Shown in pieces: positions 35,801 to 41,369 of a stretch of 64,000 nucleotides of DNA. The notes below the pieces were generated by a model that saw nothing but the letters and a program-made list of their open reading frames with translations, searched no databases and was not told where the DNA came from. The position numbers and the translations under genes are program-made. Every line of letters starts with the position of its first letter. Position 1 is the stretch's first letter. The DNA lies in NCBI GenBank assembly GCA_963678705.1, contig OY783207.1:22914001-22978000 (forward strand). The letters are read 5' to 3'. This stretch comes from Panorpa germanica. Its lineage: Eukaryota > Arthropoda > Insecta > Mecoptera > Panorpidae.

Positions 35801-36921
35801 AGAAAGTGCTATTGCAAATATGTAACAGTAATAGAAAGTACTGTTTTCCCGACTTTTTTTGTTCCCAGGAACGGGAAATGTAAAAACAAATTTTCCGGGA
35901 ATATTTAAATATAAAAATTTAAATACGGCCTACTAATTATACAAATTATGAAATAAAAATGCGAATCTTCCTAAATTGTACTGAAGAAATATTATTTTCA
36001 ATTAAAAAATAGTTGTTATTTAAAAGTTATATAAGTTTTTTAAAGTATAAAACATTATACTTATTCAAATAAAATGATTTAGTTTTACAGTACAGTACAA
36101 ATGGGGTCTTGCATAAGGTCTTTCAACAACAGCGGTCATTTTATACATGTTTCAACAAGAGCGATCATTTTATAGATGATTCAATAACGGCAGCCATTTT
36201 AAATCAATAGAAAAGCGCAATATTTCCGTGACATTTGACAAATGTTATGTTTGATTACTAACCTCTATTTGTACTTTAGATTAAAATAAAAACATCACCA
36301 TGTTTCACAGAAATATTTCAACATGGCCGAAGCAAATATTTGGGCACTTTGATATCTTCTATTTTATTTACACTGACCCGAAAATATTTGTTGTTGTGTA
36401 CGGATACAAATGTTGGCCAAATGAACACAAATGTATCCACACATGTGTCTTCGTACACAAAAACCAAATGTTTAGAACCGACCGCGCAAGAGTGAACGGG
36501 GCCGGTCACTGAAGGCATTATGCTATCGATGTTACAAAAAGAAGAAGAAAAATTTCGTATATTCTTGCAATTAAATAAACACTAATTTTAAATAATTAGT
36601 GTACATAATAGAATCACTTATTACCAATATCGTCCGCCTATGTCTAACGTATATTAAATTAATTTTGGTTTTTTTAAACACTAGCATATTTTTGTTTATT
36701 TCTAATCAAAATTTTGTACATCAGTTTATATAATTAATAACATAATAATTTTTCCTTATTTTCAGATTAATATGCCTAAATTTTCATCGGGGTCTTCTTC
36801 GAAGAATGACAGAGAATTGCAAAAAATGTTTGCCGAGATGGTGCTTCAGAACATTGAGAGGGCCGCCACCAACAGACAGCAACCCCTGGTGCAGATCGTC
36901 ATCTACGAATCGTCTGTATAG
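2697..36921 (+). CDS. Two-pore-domain (K2P/TWIK-type) potassium channel, 3' part of gene
   Basis: K2P channels are dimeric plasma-membrane leak potassium channels with two pore loops per subunit. Exons seen: 2697-2855, 4800-5000, 5069-5280 and, proposed, 36766-36921. Phases agree throughout (1, 1, 0), giving about 241 residues. The first exon enters in the middle of pore 1 at the filter residues GYGN, followed by TM2. The second has TM3, an extracellular turn and pore 2 with filter TTIGFGD. The third has TM4 and the start of the cytoplasmic tail. The fourth ends in ESSV and a TAG stop, a class-I PDZ-ligand pattern. TM1 and the front half of pore 1 lie upstream of the window; I found no candidate between 1 and 2696. 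The last intron would be 31.5 kb, so extra exons in it cannot be excluded. Family assignment is firm; the subtype is not. Confidence 0.75.
2856..4799 (+). other. K2P intron without further coding sequence
   Basis: Apart from the antisense tRNA-Trp at 3534-3605, this 1.9-kb intron is AT-rich and shows no exon-like composition. The short open frames in it have no recognisable motif. Confidence 0.6.
3534..3605 (-). tRNA. tRNA-Trp (CCA)
   Basis: A 72-base cloverleaf. The 7-bp acceptor stem pairs GACTCCG with CGGGGTC (one G-T pair), the discriminator base is A, the D-arm contains GGCGCAACGGTAGCGC, and the anticodon CCA (3571-3573 on the plus strand) sits in CTCCAGA. The T-arm reads TTGCGTGTTCAAATC, which also serves as B box. 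No intron is present. A run of T for Pol III termination follows on the minus strand (3522-3530). The sequence is identical to the gene at 13101 and lies antisense within a K2P intron. Confidence 0.96.
4800..5000 (+). CDS. K2P channel exon: TM3 and pore 2
   Basis: The acceptor is TATGTTTAG at 4791-4799 and the donor GTGAGT at 5001. The exon runs from phase 1 to phase 1 and has higher GC than its surroundings. It encodes a basic cytoplasmic segment, a TM3 helix with FLGFYLAAGAALF, a turn with WSFFEGYYFCFITM, and the second selectivity filter TTIGFGDLVP. Confidence 0.92.
5069..5280 (+). CDS. K2P channel exon: TM4 and start of C-tail
   Basis: The acceptor is CTTCCAG ending at 5068 and the donor GTATGG at 5281; the exon ends in phase 0. 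It continues pore 2 with KQPDYMLLC, then TM4 with LYILVGLALTSTIIELV. A charged cytoplasmic helix follows and ends in DLRKMLTV. The short intron before it (5001-5068) is 68 bases. Confidence 0.92.
5752..6646 (+). mobile_element. Decayed hAT-type transposon (ZMYM1-like transposase)
   Basis: The ends are perfect 12-bp inverted repeats, CAGTGGCGTAGC and GCTACGCCACTG. The interior holds the remains of a hAT transposase. The same outer sequence, without the transposase, forms the 298-bp element at 62138-62435. The flanking octamers AGTATGCC and AATATTTC agree at only 5 of 8 positions, so the target duplication has decayed or been lost. Confidence 0.75.
5869..6390 (+). pseudogene. hAT transposase fragment (ZMYM1 / DUF4371-like)
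   Basis: The translation shows the family run KVRGEGYDEANVMSG followed by YVHCPAHAINLILNDAAK, which resembles the zinc-finger MYM-type-1-like hAT transposases. The frame is broken by a length change in the T run near 6080. A conserved-looking P-T-x-x-S-S-R-N-Y-A-L segment near 6168 carries two adjacent TGA stops where the family normally has Arg-Trp. Both the N-terminal DNA-binding part and the C-terminal dimerisation part are missing. Non-functional. Confidence 0.75.
6650..7338 (+). mobile_element. Non-autonomous Helitron, 5' truncated
   Basis: The sequence is collinear with the element at 12210-12971 from TTTCCTATTTCGTAGAG onward. It ends in GCGACGGGGGTAAACTCTAG, a Helitron-type CTAG terminus preceded by a GC-rich segment; here the hairpin is degraded. 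Its 5' end abuts the hAT element at 6646. It has no coding capacity. Confidence 0.65.
7365..7440 (+). mobile_element. Helitron 5'-region fragment bordering the foldback array
   Basis: The bases from AGAGAAAAAAATTCTAAGAC to CCCGTAATTTTGGAA match the 5' part of the Helitrons at 6660 and 12295. Homology stops at 7440, where the foldback structure begins. Confidence 0.55.
7480..9480 (+). repeat. Left arm: 14 tandem monomers
   Basis: The monomer, in this orientation, runs through TTCTGGCTTTTATGCGACC, an ATTCATGGAC segment, a T-rich run, GATGCAGTTATGTTCGTTAG and AAAGAACTGCTTCATTACA. The pair of monomers around 7874 and 8019 is repeated at 8165 and 8309 with the same private variants (for example TTTCTGGCTATTATG), which shows a local duplication of a ~290-bp dimer. 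Confidence 0.92.
9485..10009. repeat. Palindromic centre of the foldback
   Basis: Single-copy sequence, nearly identical when read from either side. The innermost stem pairs TTTTTATGAAAAGTAAGAA (ends 9742) with its complement (starts 9753) around a ~10-base loop. The matching halves carry ATCTACGTAGATA and AATGATGAAAAGGTTCAC. The AATGATGAAAAGGTTCA segment also occurs at about 7440 on the outer left edge of the array. There are differences of a few bases and small indels between halves, including a TTTTTTAACGG stretch present only on the right. Confidence 0.9.
10010..12060 (-). repeat. Right arm: about 15 tandem monomers, inverted
   Basis: Marker GCAGTTCTTTAAT occurs at 10153, 10289, 10437, 10583, 10729, 10875, 11021, 11169, 11315, 11461, 11607, 11753 and 11899, with decayed ends at 10010 and about 12045. 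One unit near 10200 is about 10 bp short. A five-monomer block at about 10240-10960 recurs at about 10970-11690, offset 732 bp, carrying the same private variants (ATCGCAAAG, ATCGTGGAG, GTACTGAAG, AGAAAGAAAAG). Confidence 0.92.
12120..12171 (+). mobile_element. Helitron 3' terminus downstream of the foldback
   Basis: The sequence TTGCGACGGGCCGAACAGCTAG, followed by T, has the form of a Helitron 3' end (GC-rich segment about 10 bases before CTAG, insertion before T) and resembles the termini at 7338, 12971 and 58444. With the 5'-type fragment at 7365 it brackets the foldback. Confidence 0.55.
12210..12971 (+). mobile_element. Non-autonomous Helitron, most complete copy
   Basis: The 3' end has the diagnostic layout: a hairpin CGTCGCTTGCGACG, then GGGGTAAAAG, then CTAG (12968-12971) followed by T. 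The body matches the copies at 6650-7338 and, inverted, at 58444-59130, starting from GTTTATATGTTTGG and ATGGCATCTCGAAAACGGCTCC. I could not fix the 5' TC end. It codes for no RepHel protein. Confidence 0.75.
13101..13172 (-). tRNA. tRNA-Trp (CCA), second copy
   Basis: The 72 bases are identical to those of the gene at 3534-3605, with the CCA anticodon and a T run just downstream on the minus strand (13091-13095). The 5' flank (GAGTCTTATATTTA on the plus strand) is also shared with the first copy over about 10 bases beyond the gene. It lies antisense within the proposed long K2P intron. Confidence 0.96.
13173..15379. other. Intronic stretch without recognised gene
   Basis: AT-rich, with a short imperfect GACAAA microsatellite at 14416-14445. 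The open frames here (about 60-70 codons) have no motif or coding-like composition. Confidence 0.5.
15380..15560 (+). repeat. Dispersed repeat, pair with 55040-55200
   Basis: The shared string runs from TGTCGTTTTAGC(C/A)AAGCTGA through AATAAATAGT and TGCGTA(C/A)TTGCTAGCTT, with clear but imperfect identity to the other copy. There is no coding content and the ends are unknown. Confidence 0.6.
17275..17525 (+). mobile_element. tRNA-derived SINE, copy 1
   Basis: The left part contains a B-box-like CGGTTCAATGCCC. The body has TTCTGGGTTTGGTTG, ATAAACTTATTA and AACATAGTAGGCGGTCG, shared with 62740-62985. Related 3' parts occur at 23385-23495 and, inverted, at 31979-32093 and 59478-59620. Confidence 0.55.
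17810..17850 (+). repeat. Short repeat shared, inverted, with 57940-57978
   Basis: CCAGTAAACAATTTGGTGAA and the following AGTGCCCTATTTAGTGA recur on the other strand at 57940-57978 with very few differences. They are probably fragments of an unidentified element. Confidence 0.55.
19025..19963. mobile_element. Possible MITE with imperfect inverted ends
   Basis: The left end ATAGGGGGAGATGGCGGT and the right end, read in reverse, ATAGGGGAAGATGGGGG are similar. Related internal motifs (GATAATGGCGGTCA, GACTGCCATTACCC) suggest further inverted structure. No open frame and no target duplication were established. Confidence 0.4.
20083..20400 (-). pseudogene. Mariner-like transposase relic (C-terminal part)
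   Basis: The minus-strand translation ends ELKNNIRAGITNIDTNMLEK, then VERILRFRLTKCIDQNGSHL and a short tail before TAA (20083-20085); this is the usual C-terminal pattern of an insect mariner/IS630-type group. About 100 bases upstream, FQHDSATLH matches the family's QQDGAPPH motif carrying a catalytic Asp. The part between them is deleted and interrupted by stops. Non-functional. Confidence 0.7.
20401..23100. other. Intronic stretch, no gene recognised
   Basis: AT-rich sequence with scattered 60-90-codon open frames on both strands. None has a motif, splice context or composition that supports coding. Confidence 0.5.
23100..23250 (-). repeat. 3' relic of the LINE family also at 48940-49460
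   Basis: A pyrimidine-rich segment with CTGCTTC(T/G)CTCTTCCTGCTA matches the 3' region of the better preserved relic at about 48955-49030. On the minus strand it reads as a basic tail, GRVAGREKQ, followed by a stop. Confidence 0.5.
23385..23495 (+). mobile_element. SINE 3' part
   Basis: Contains AACATAGTTAAGTGATCGTC, GGACTCAG and AGGCCGACGTTAAATAAATT, the shared 3' module of the SINE copies at 17275, 62740, 31979 (inverted) and 59478 (inverted). Confidence 0.5.
24890..24964 (+). repeat. 3' end of another, plus-oriented LINE-like repeat
   Basis: The sequence TTGTAAAGCCGAAAGGCATA contains a small GCC-GAAA-GGC hairpin and is followed by AATTAATATATAAATAATAAA and then the GTATA repeat. This is the form of a LINE 3' terminus with a simple-repeat tail. 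No body of the element was found further left. Confidence 0.4.
24965..24999. repeat. (GTATA)7 microsatellite at the LINE 3' junction
   Basis: Seven perfect GTATA units followed by the LINE tail (T run on this strand). The same pentanucleotide begins again at 30751, on the other side of the element. Confidence 0.95.
25181..28909 (-). CDS. LINE ORF2: endonuclease, reverse transcriptase, RNase H
   Basis: A 1242-residue polyprotein that nicks target DNA and copies the element RNA into it. The APE-type endonuclease spans about residues 1-225: QWNCRG with N8, SETF with E35, AGDFNA (D139, N141) and the closing SDH (216-218). The reverse transcriptase spans about 480-760: FRPITLL, FIDIEAAYDNV (D579, D585), GIPQGSILSP and the catalytic YADD (667-670). 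RNase H spans about 955-1090, with a complete acidic set: D963 in FTDGS, E1000, D1024 in FTDSRS and D1080 in GNEMAD. A C-terminal CRCGEEGSLDHIILGC motif, a Cys/His cluster common in this group, follows. The frame is unbroken, and the start fits because MINFIQWNCRG opens the endonuclease as usual. Confidence 0.95.
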   Translation of the reverse strand: MINFIQWNCRGVRYIKEELQHMLQKHNIHICILSETFLTKNINFNIKGYFIEREDRIQNTNYNPHGGVAILIHKSIKYKRVMLNNPFNSVEIVGIILTHNETDVICILSIYAKPNHKLSNSNWSQIKQQIDVPVILAGDFNATNLAWDINCPGSQYEGNELLDFIENENLNIINDDKPTRVSNLSTRDSILDLTLVSMTLTQQITSWQVLADCLGSDHYPIFFCLNDYNKDRYRTSEYLTRRNFRKADWEKYSLEIESRISNLSTNGITSNPQDVENKYNQFRDVINNSADIHIPSTRLYNITPNKIKPSWWDTECNKMIAQRKLALTIFNKNMTMANYLNYKKHQAKTRRYFRARKKIEWQNFCENLNPNTTTNIVWNNIRKINNKSYSTKRISDNENLIEEFIKKKFPQNNNLNITTTTIVKDNFLDNNINKNEVKFALNHNKNSSTGFDRINYKMIQNLPDNAINHLTQIYNLSLNTADIPLDWKKHIVVPILKTGKDPNKEESFRPITLLSCMGKTMESIIKNRLEWYLEHHKRLPELQFAFRKTRSTQHNLNILNIDIQRTYSKNHYMIAAFIDIEAAYDNVNLKILKEKVENIGISSKISNWIINYFQNREITVRYNNKLTGPILCNHGIPQGSILSPLLFNIYTEKLTTLSDNNTTVLMYADDMVIYSMGHTQDIAQNRLQSKLRKLDILLKEIKLNISSEKSKIVIFTRHRINCSPKITIRNKNITVTSNTKFLGIFFDTKSTWAKEIAHIINKCQKGLNLMRCIAGYKWGAHPTTLIKIYKAIVRPHIDYSSTMICTANNSRLKKIEIIQNKCLRIILGAMVSTPIQILNYQTNIPPVNIRIQQISDSFFCKNRHNSCGPLNTRLSKLYVLYNKPYWTTHKKPALLTSFDRYNNLNLEVHNIIPFFKFPLEISMTTIHTEINLFKKNDSKEITYQKYMEYITKDDINWSIWFTDGSFEKNSKTGGIGIFNYNTDQQYKYKLNNITNSYNTEITAIMKLLEIIQKTDNKNILIFTDSRSVCVSLNNNKFKNNNNNKICSIKEYLLKMEKNDINVKLIWIPGHVGIKGNEMADKLAKEACVDGEIIEINWSINDSKKIIKENCMAEWQNIYNEKSQSTGKLFFAANQKIPTTTWFNKNHSRRYISTNCRMKSGHSRCPAHLYKINIKDTPNCRCGEEGSLDHIILGCHLLTSKIDRLLNDLCNVTQFPVNMSCLMTSEATAEILTNFVIENNIEV
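29116..30543 (-). CDS. LINE ORF1: gag-like RNA-binding protein
   Basis: A 475-residue protein expected to coat the element RNA. The N-terminal ~60 residues are Asn/Ser-rich. A gag-type fold probably occupies about 60-215. Three CCHC zinc knuckles follow at 223-236 (CYNCFKFGHAATKC), 243-256 (CKFCGSEDHLRTAC) and 263-277 (CINCKLNHEATDNEC, a slightly longer spacing). The C-terminal third is basic and Asn/Thr-rich without a fold I recognise. ORF2 begins 206 bases further on, so ORF2 must be translated by reinitiation or from its own start. There are no stops or frameshifts. Confidence 0.92.
   Translation of the reverse strand: MDMEVEPPDKNPINKNNSVTNKSIPTDKTSSDITENLNNNSDNVKKIFNNLYNTETKYDSYKVMIVKNNSDGNTFFSSLKLAEIICKISNKSNIIEIKKVGRNRVIVQCANAVLANEITKSTLLKNNGYEAFIPFYWCTKVAIIKGVDIEYSEDTILNNIECPPFKVTRVQRLNRKLRVDGAIKYEPSTTVKLFFEGLAIPAYVYMWRVRRACEPFVQQTIQCYNCFKFGHAATKCRAKVAKCKFCGSEDHLRTACTSPNPTCINCKLNHEATDNECPEKKRQIKIKDLMAQHNLSFYEAKLELTEKNTDYLYSVRTQNSFEALNYNETFPNITNKYNSINIIPTYKPNPLTRRTNTRVNKSNTGNSLQRSYSQPQPTTSTKEPIPKRRREEKKPNNEESDTYLKITNQGKNRKQINQETPDITMENNDNDTCYTSIYNKNNDDKIKNTNKDPNITSQSLRSYKKQISSVQWPNS
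30751..30783. repeat. (GTATA)6 microsatellite at the LINE 5' junction
   Basis: Six GTATA units plus GTA, then AAAACAAATT. With the seven units at 24965 this either forms a target-site duplication of repeat sequence or reflects insertion into a pre-existing microsatellite. Confidence 0.95.
31979..32093 (-). mobile_element. SINE 3' part, inverted
   Basis: ATTTAACGTCGGCCTATTTC, GAGTCCTATCACCGACGACC and CATATATGTGGGACG are the reverse complement of the SINE 3' module at 23385-23495 and 62890-62985. A poly-T run (the SINE tail) sits just to the left. Confidence 0.55.
32215..32330 (-). repeat. Dispersed repeat, pair with 51358-51470
   Basis: The reverse complement, including TTTGATTAAATACAAATCAT and the flanking GTTCACTG and TTTTTAATAAAAC strings, matches the plus strand at 51358-51470 over about 110 bases. 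It lies just 3' of the odorant-binding-protein gene. Confidence 0.7.
32418..32423 (-). other. Poly(A) signal AATAAA for the OBP gene
   Basis: AATAAA on the minus strand, about 43 bases past the TAA stop of the odorant-binding-protein gene. Confidence 0.55.
32466..32991 (-). CDS. Odorant-binding protein, Minus-C type
   Basis: A small secreted protein of the insect PBP/GOBP family, which bind hydrophobic ligands such as odorants in a six-helix fold. Two exons, 32944-32991 (16 codons) and 32466-32867, join in phase 0 through a 76-base GT-AG intron and give 149 residues. Exon 1 is almost entirely a signal peptide, MLKLVLILALAVVVKS. The mature part has four cysteines, C34, C68, C114 and C132, spaced 33, 45 and 17 residues apart. 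This is the classic six-cysteine pattern with C2 and C5 missing, the hallmark of Minus-C OBPs. A TATA box lies upstream and a poly(A) signal downstream. The gene is nested, antisense, in the proposed last K2P intron. The ligand and tissue cannot be told from sequence. Confidence 0.85.
33064..33071 (-). promoter_or_regulatory. TATA box of the OBP gene
   Basis: TATATAAG on the minus strand, 73 bases before the ATG at 32991. It would place the transcription start about 40-45 bases before the ATG. Confidence 0.6.
33343..34386. mobile_element. hAT-like MITE with ATCGAT-rich ends, split by a LINE fragment
   Basis: The ends share ATGGCGAT (left AGGGATGGCGATTC; right, reversed, TAATGGCGATCTGAG) and both subterminal zones are dense in ATCGAT-type motifs. 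The interior between 33479 and 34032 is a later LINE insertion. Without it the element is about 475 bp. No target duplication could be fixed. Confidence 0.45.
33479..34032 (-). pseudogene. 5'-truncated LINE ORF2 fragment with target duplication
   Basis: A 554-bp insert flanked by perfect 14-bp duplications, AAAACCGATCTTTT at 33465-33478 and 34033-34046, with an A-run at its 3' end. This is the signature of target-primed reverse transcription. The minus-strand translation gives the end of a LINE ORF2: SRLRMNHTGAPKHLARN, then the Cys/His cluster YKCECGEEEADPDHILWQC and about 50 more residues before TAA at 33549-33551. A TAG stop interrupts the frame near 33770. Dead on arrival by 5' truncation. 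It is related to, but clearly different from, the intact LINE at 25.0 kb. Confidence 0.85.
34387..36765. other. End of the proposed K2P intron, no gene recognised
   Basis: AT-rich. A segment at about 36300-36500 (GTATCCACACATGTGTCTTC) looks related, inverted, to about 24400-24480, probably a decayed repeat. No exon-like stretch was found before the acceptor at 36765. Confidence 0.5.
36766..36921 (+). CDS. Proposed last K2P exon: C-tail with PDZ-ligand end
   Basis: A strong acceptor (TTTCCTTATTTTCAG, ends 36765) precedes 51 codons and a TAG stop. Composition rises to coding-like GC against very AT-rich flanks. The phase is 0, as required by the donor at 5281, so the joint reads DLRKMLTV-INMPKFSSGSS. 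The peptide is polar, with a helix-prone DRELQKMFAEMVLQNIERA stretch, and ends IVIYESSV. The last four residues fit a class-I PDZ ligand (S-x-V). A poly(A) signal follows at 37254. The alternative is a 49-residue independent protein from the ATG at 36772; the phase match and tail make the channel more likely. Confidence 0.65.
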   Translation: MNMPKFSSGSSSKNDRELQKMFAEMVLQNIERAATNRQQPLVQIVIYESSV

Positions 36922-37253
36922 ATGTAGATGATGATGTACATCAGTTCGCGCCGCAAATCTCCTAGAATTAAGTCACTTAGTCAACCACTTTAACGCCTTG
37001 TAATAGATCCACGTCAAAGGGACACCGCGACGTGTTCAAACCTGCAGAATTACTTGATGTTGTCTGCAAAATGTCATATTTGTGATAGTCTAGAAAATCT
37101 TAAATCTATTTTCATTCAATTTTTGTACGTGATAATTTTTTATCAATTATTTTTCTTAATCATCGCGTTCAACAGAACGCCCAAACATAAATGTTACGTA
37201 AATGCTGTGTTTACAGGGAGGTTAGTTGGTTTTAAATCTATTTATTAAAGTGT

Positions 37254-37259
37254 AATAAA
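37254..37259 (+). other. Poly(A) signal AATAAA
   Basis: AATAAA 333 bases after the TAG at 36921, consistent with the 3' end of the K2P transcript. Confidence 0.4.
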
Positions 37260-40200
37260 AAAATTACTGAATTTATACAAATGTTAATAATGAAATTATT
37301 AAAGTTTATAAAATTACACAAGAACTTTTGACATTATCAAAGTTATCAAGTAAACCAAATGCAACCCCTTCTTTTGATTGATGTGATTTTCTTTTCTTTT
37401 TTTAAAATTTGACAAGCTTCTAATAGTACAAGAACTACGATATCTACAAACATTACTTTATATGTTGTTCTTTTTAACCCACCTCGTTCCAGATCTATTT
37501 AGATAGATAGATTCAGACTGGATAGATTCAATCCCTAATAAATCGTTTTAAAGATTTCCGCGCTTATTCATTTCAATAATCTTTATCTCTCCTCTTATTT
37601 TTGTTTCGTTGTCTTTCGTTTCTGATTTCTTTTCTTCATCATCGTTTTTCATCTTCATTTCTCTTCATTTTCTACGCCTCACTTATTTTCTTCTTCATCT
37701 TCTTCCTCCGCATTTTCTTTTTCATCTTCACTAATCTTCTTGGAGGACATTTTCATTTATTAATTCTCATAACACCTCATGTGCTTCCACTCATATGTGT
37801 TCCATTGTCTAGTTCTGCCATGCCTCTTACTTCTTACTTTTCTAAATTACATAATCATGTAATAATAAAAGAAACCAGAGATTATCTCATTAAAACGGGA
37901 CTTACGACAGGACTTTGATGGTATTTCGTTTTTATAAGTGCAAAGCTTTCGCTATAATGTTTATGTTATGCCATAGAACTTTGTTTGGAAAGAAAACTCA
38001 GTGCTCTTCACTCACTTTTAGATCACACGTGAAAGCCTTTTGTGCGAAACCAATTGCCTTCCACACTATCTGAACTTACCTTTTCTACTTCACCTCAAAC
38101 CCATGAGTTATCGAAACATCCAGATGACATGATATATATGTGAAAATATGAAAGAACCTATTCACTCAGATGACAATTAAAAAAACCCAGATTTGGGTGG
38201 ATAACACAGTCGTGAGAGTACTGGAAAAACGAACTACATAAAGGCAAAGTTTCTCACAAAATGGTTTATTTTCTATTCCAATTTTATCACATAAAGAACC
38301 AGAATATCTCCTTTTTCTTACATACTTATTTATAAGAAAAGGGAAATGAAAAGTGGTAATTGCAGCTGAATTATTTAATCTTTACATTTAATGAAATATA
38401 ATAGAATGTTTTTGAAAGGGCAGCAATTATGATTATCACTTTTATTTAAAAATCTTAACATTTAACTATTTTCAATGTTTTGAACAAATAATAATATATC
38501 AACATCCTAGCTGCTGCCCAAATTTGAAACATCAAAAAATGGATTAAGAGTAAGCGTCGACATATCCGCATCGCTCGCATCAAAGCATTAGATTTATCAT
38601 ATTAAAACAGGAAGAGAAGAGAAACAGGAAGCATGACGTGTGTAGCGAGCACTATGGTTTTTACTGGTATCTTTATCAGAAGCCGACTCAGTAGATCCCA
38701 AAAAGTCGTGCGTACGGCTCCCATTCATCCCACTTCTGTTCTCTTCCACTTTTGGTGGTCTGCTATTTCTTCCATGATTGATACGATAAATCAAATGCCT
38801 CTGATGAGGTCATGCGGACGTTCACCTTCAAGCTTTGATATTTAGAACCTTATCACCTAGTCTTATCACCAAAAGAAGTTGGGTTTATGGTGCCAGGCCT
38901 TATACATGATAAACTATAAATTTATGATTATATTTTGCATAGCTCTGGTTCAATAACTCACCTTGAACGCAGCTGCCTGGGGTCAACATGTCTGAGGTTA
39001 AGGTTTATTTTGGTTTGTTTGTTGATAAATTATATAATATTTGAATTGATAATGTTTACAAATTTGATAATATTTGAACGAACGATACACAACAAACTAA
39101 CCCAATCTCTTTTACTATTTAAATCGTAAGTCTTAAGCGCACACTGTCAAGAATACTATTTCTAGACAATGACATATACAAATGCGCTTGTGTGTTTCAT
39201 CTTTTCAAATTATATTTTCTCAGTTTTGTTGTTACAAACACAAGACTCTCATCTTGTTTATATTGTGCGCGTAGTCTAATAAATAATGATACACATACAC
39301 AATGATAGTAGAGCGAGACAGCACATCTTCTTTCCTTGTCTTGATTACATTTGACTTTATCATCATGACTATACAACCAAAGAGGTAGCCTATTTAAAGT
39401 TTAGAATATTATTGTATTAAAATATGTTAAAATCATATTTAGCACTGTTATAATAATTATTAAAAATGTATTTAAAAACAACAAAAAAATATTTTGTAAA
39501 TAACACAAAAATATATTTAAATAAATGATATTTAAAAATTTATTATAATTTTGAGTTTTCTTTAAAAGTGGAATCAGTATGCAGGTTCTAGGCTGGTGTA
39601 TCACAGAACTATTCATTGCAGAAACCAATTAACGTAGAGCTTTTATTAAATTTTAATGTGCATTTATACTACCTGTAATATAAAGTTACATTATACGAAC
39701 ACCTGAAATGATACCACAAATATAACACTATTAAGATGTACTACATTTGTGTTTTCTTGCAGTGAGTATAAACTAATCTCTCATTTTTATTGCAAATAAA
39801 CTTCGTTTTTAAACACCTTAACTAAAAATTAACTTAAAAATTAATGAATAATAAGAAATATATAAAAGAAAACATTTTCATAGGTTCTTTCTCTATAAAT
39901 GTAATTTTATTTTCTGCACAACCTTTTTATGGGTTTAAATTTCCCAGTTCATAAAGCAACCTCTGAAAGCGTACATTTTTACTACTTGCAATTTACAATT
40001 ATTTGTATGAACACCAGCCTGAGCCTATACCACCAATATAACACAATTTAACAAGGTATTTTTTTCTTTAACACAATCACATCGTAACTCATGTACCATA
40101 AAACGAGGATTATGGCCCCGGAAATGGACCTCGGCAAGTCACAAGATACATCGTTGTTAATGAGATGTCCTTCGCAGAGTTGAGATCGTGATGTTTGTGG

Positions 40201-40408
40201 CCAGTGACGGATCGGAGCACAAGTTGCGATACAGTGAAATCACATTGTCAGAGGTCTTCCAAGCTTAATTGACATACTATTTTATTTCTTACGTTGCCTT
40301 GTAATGATGCGAAAAGCTGGTATGAAATCCACACTCATCCCTCGATTTACACGGATTCGAAATAACACAGTTCACATAGGAAAACAAAGCACGAATTATA
40401 TTTTTTAA
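37260..40408. other. Intergenic, no gene recognised
   Basis: Holds a strand-biased C/T-rich tract at about 37561-37745 (purine-rich on the minus strand, TTCTTCATC-type motifs) that produces long but low-complexity open frames. The rest is AT-rich and featureless. Confidence 0.5.
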
Positions 40409-41077
40409 GGAGGTACAGGACGTACCGTCAATGCCAAAAGTTTATCTCTCGGTAATACGAAATGCAAAATACGAAGTTCATGAGGAACGATCAAATATTG
40501 GGACTGTACCTTTGAAAATGAATTTTTCAATTCCCTATTAAACTGCTTTTTGCTTGTTGAAATGATTTTTTATGCATACAATAGTTTAATAAATTAAAAA
40601 TTACCTATAATTAATATCAAATTTATATTAATTCAATTTAGATACAAATTAAATATTTTGAAAAAGGAATAATAAATTTTGCGATTTTGAATTTCCCACT
40701 CAAATTGGCATTTGCATCGTTGCTGGCTTATAACCTATACATTTACTGTTTCTTAAAGGTTTTATTTAAATATTTTCGTAAATAGGTATCCTTTTGATAA
40801 TTTTCTTTTTGCAATAGCTACAGAAAAGATTATTTTATATACACCTAGTTTTTGAAAGCTGTGTCACCATTTTTTATAGTTAAAAGTTATATTATGTGGT
40901 GAAATTGAGCTAAAAATTATGATTTGTATGGAAAATGACTATTTTTAATCATGTATAAAAAGAAAACTATGAACCCTAGGTCTCTAAAATTTTGAGACAG
41001 CATGTATTTTAACTATTTGTATCGACCCTCCAAATTTCACAACGTTTTCATCATTTACGTTAACGTCCTGTACCACC
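40409..41077. mobile_element. piggyBac-like MITE flanked by TTAA
   Basis: A 669-bp element without coding capacity. Flanks are TTAA on both sides (40405-40408, 41078-41081), the piggyBac target duplication. The inverted ends are GGAGGTACAGGACGT at the left and ACGTCCTGTACCACC at the right, one mismatch in 15. Single copy in this window. Confidence 0.75.
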
Positions 41078-41369
41078 TTAACACGAATTCCAAAATAGTT
41101 TTACTATGTAAAAAAAATATTTAATTTTTACGATGTCTTTTACAATAAATTTTTAAAATATTTTTTTATTTTATGTTTTGTAAATGTAATAAAGTTGTAA
41201 AGATACCAGAGTTTATGTGGATCAGTTGTAATTAATTAATCCATCAATCCTTCTTAATCCACTACACGTAACATTGTAAACTATTTGGAATATCTATGGT
41301 TTTTTAACTTTACGGAAAGTGATTTTGAATTCTCGGATTAGAAGAAGTTAAACTTTCATATATTTGAAA

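Noticed and set aside
36772-36921. Independent 49-residue small protein
   Set aside because: Possible, but the phase-0 acceptor at 36765, matching K2P donor phase and ESSV tail favour a K2P exon.
37601-37918. 105-codon frame rich in Phe, Leu and Ser
   Set aside because: A product of a C/T-rich low-complexity tract. The pattern of long hydrophobic runs comes from TTC/CTT repeats.
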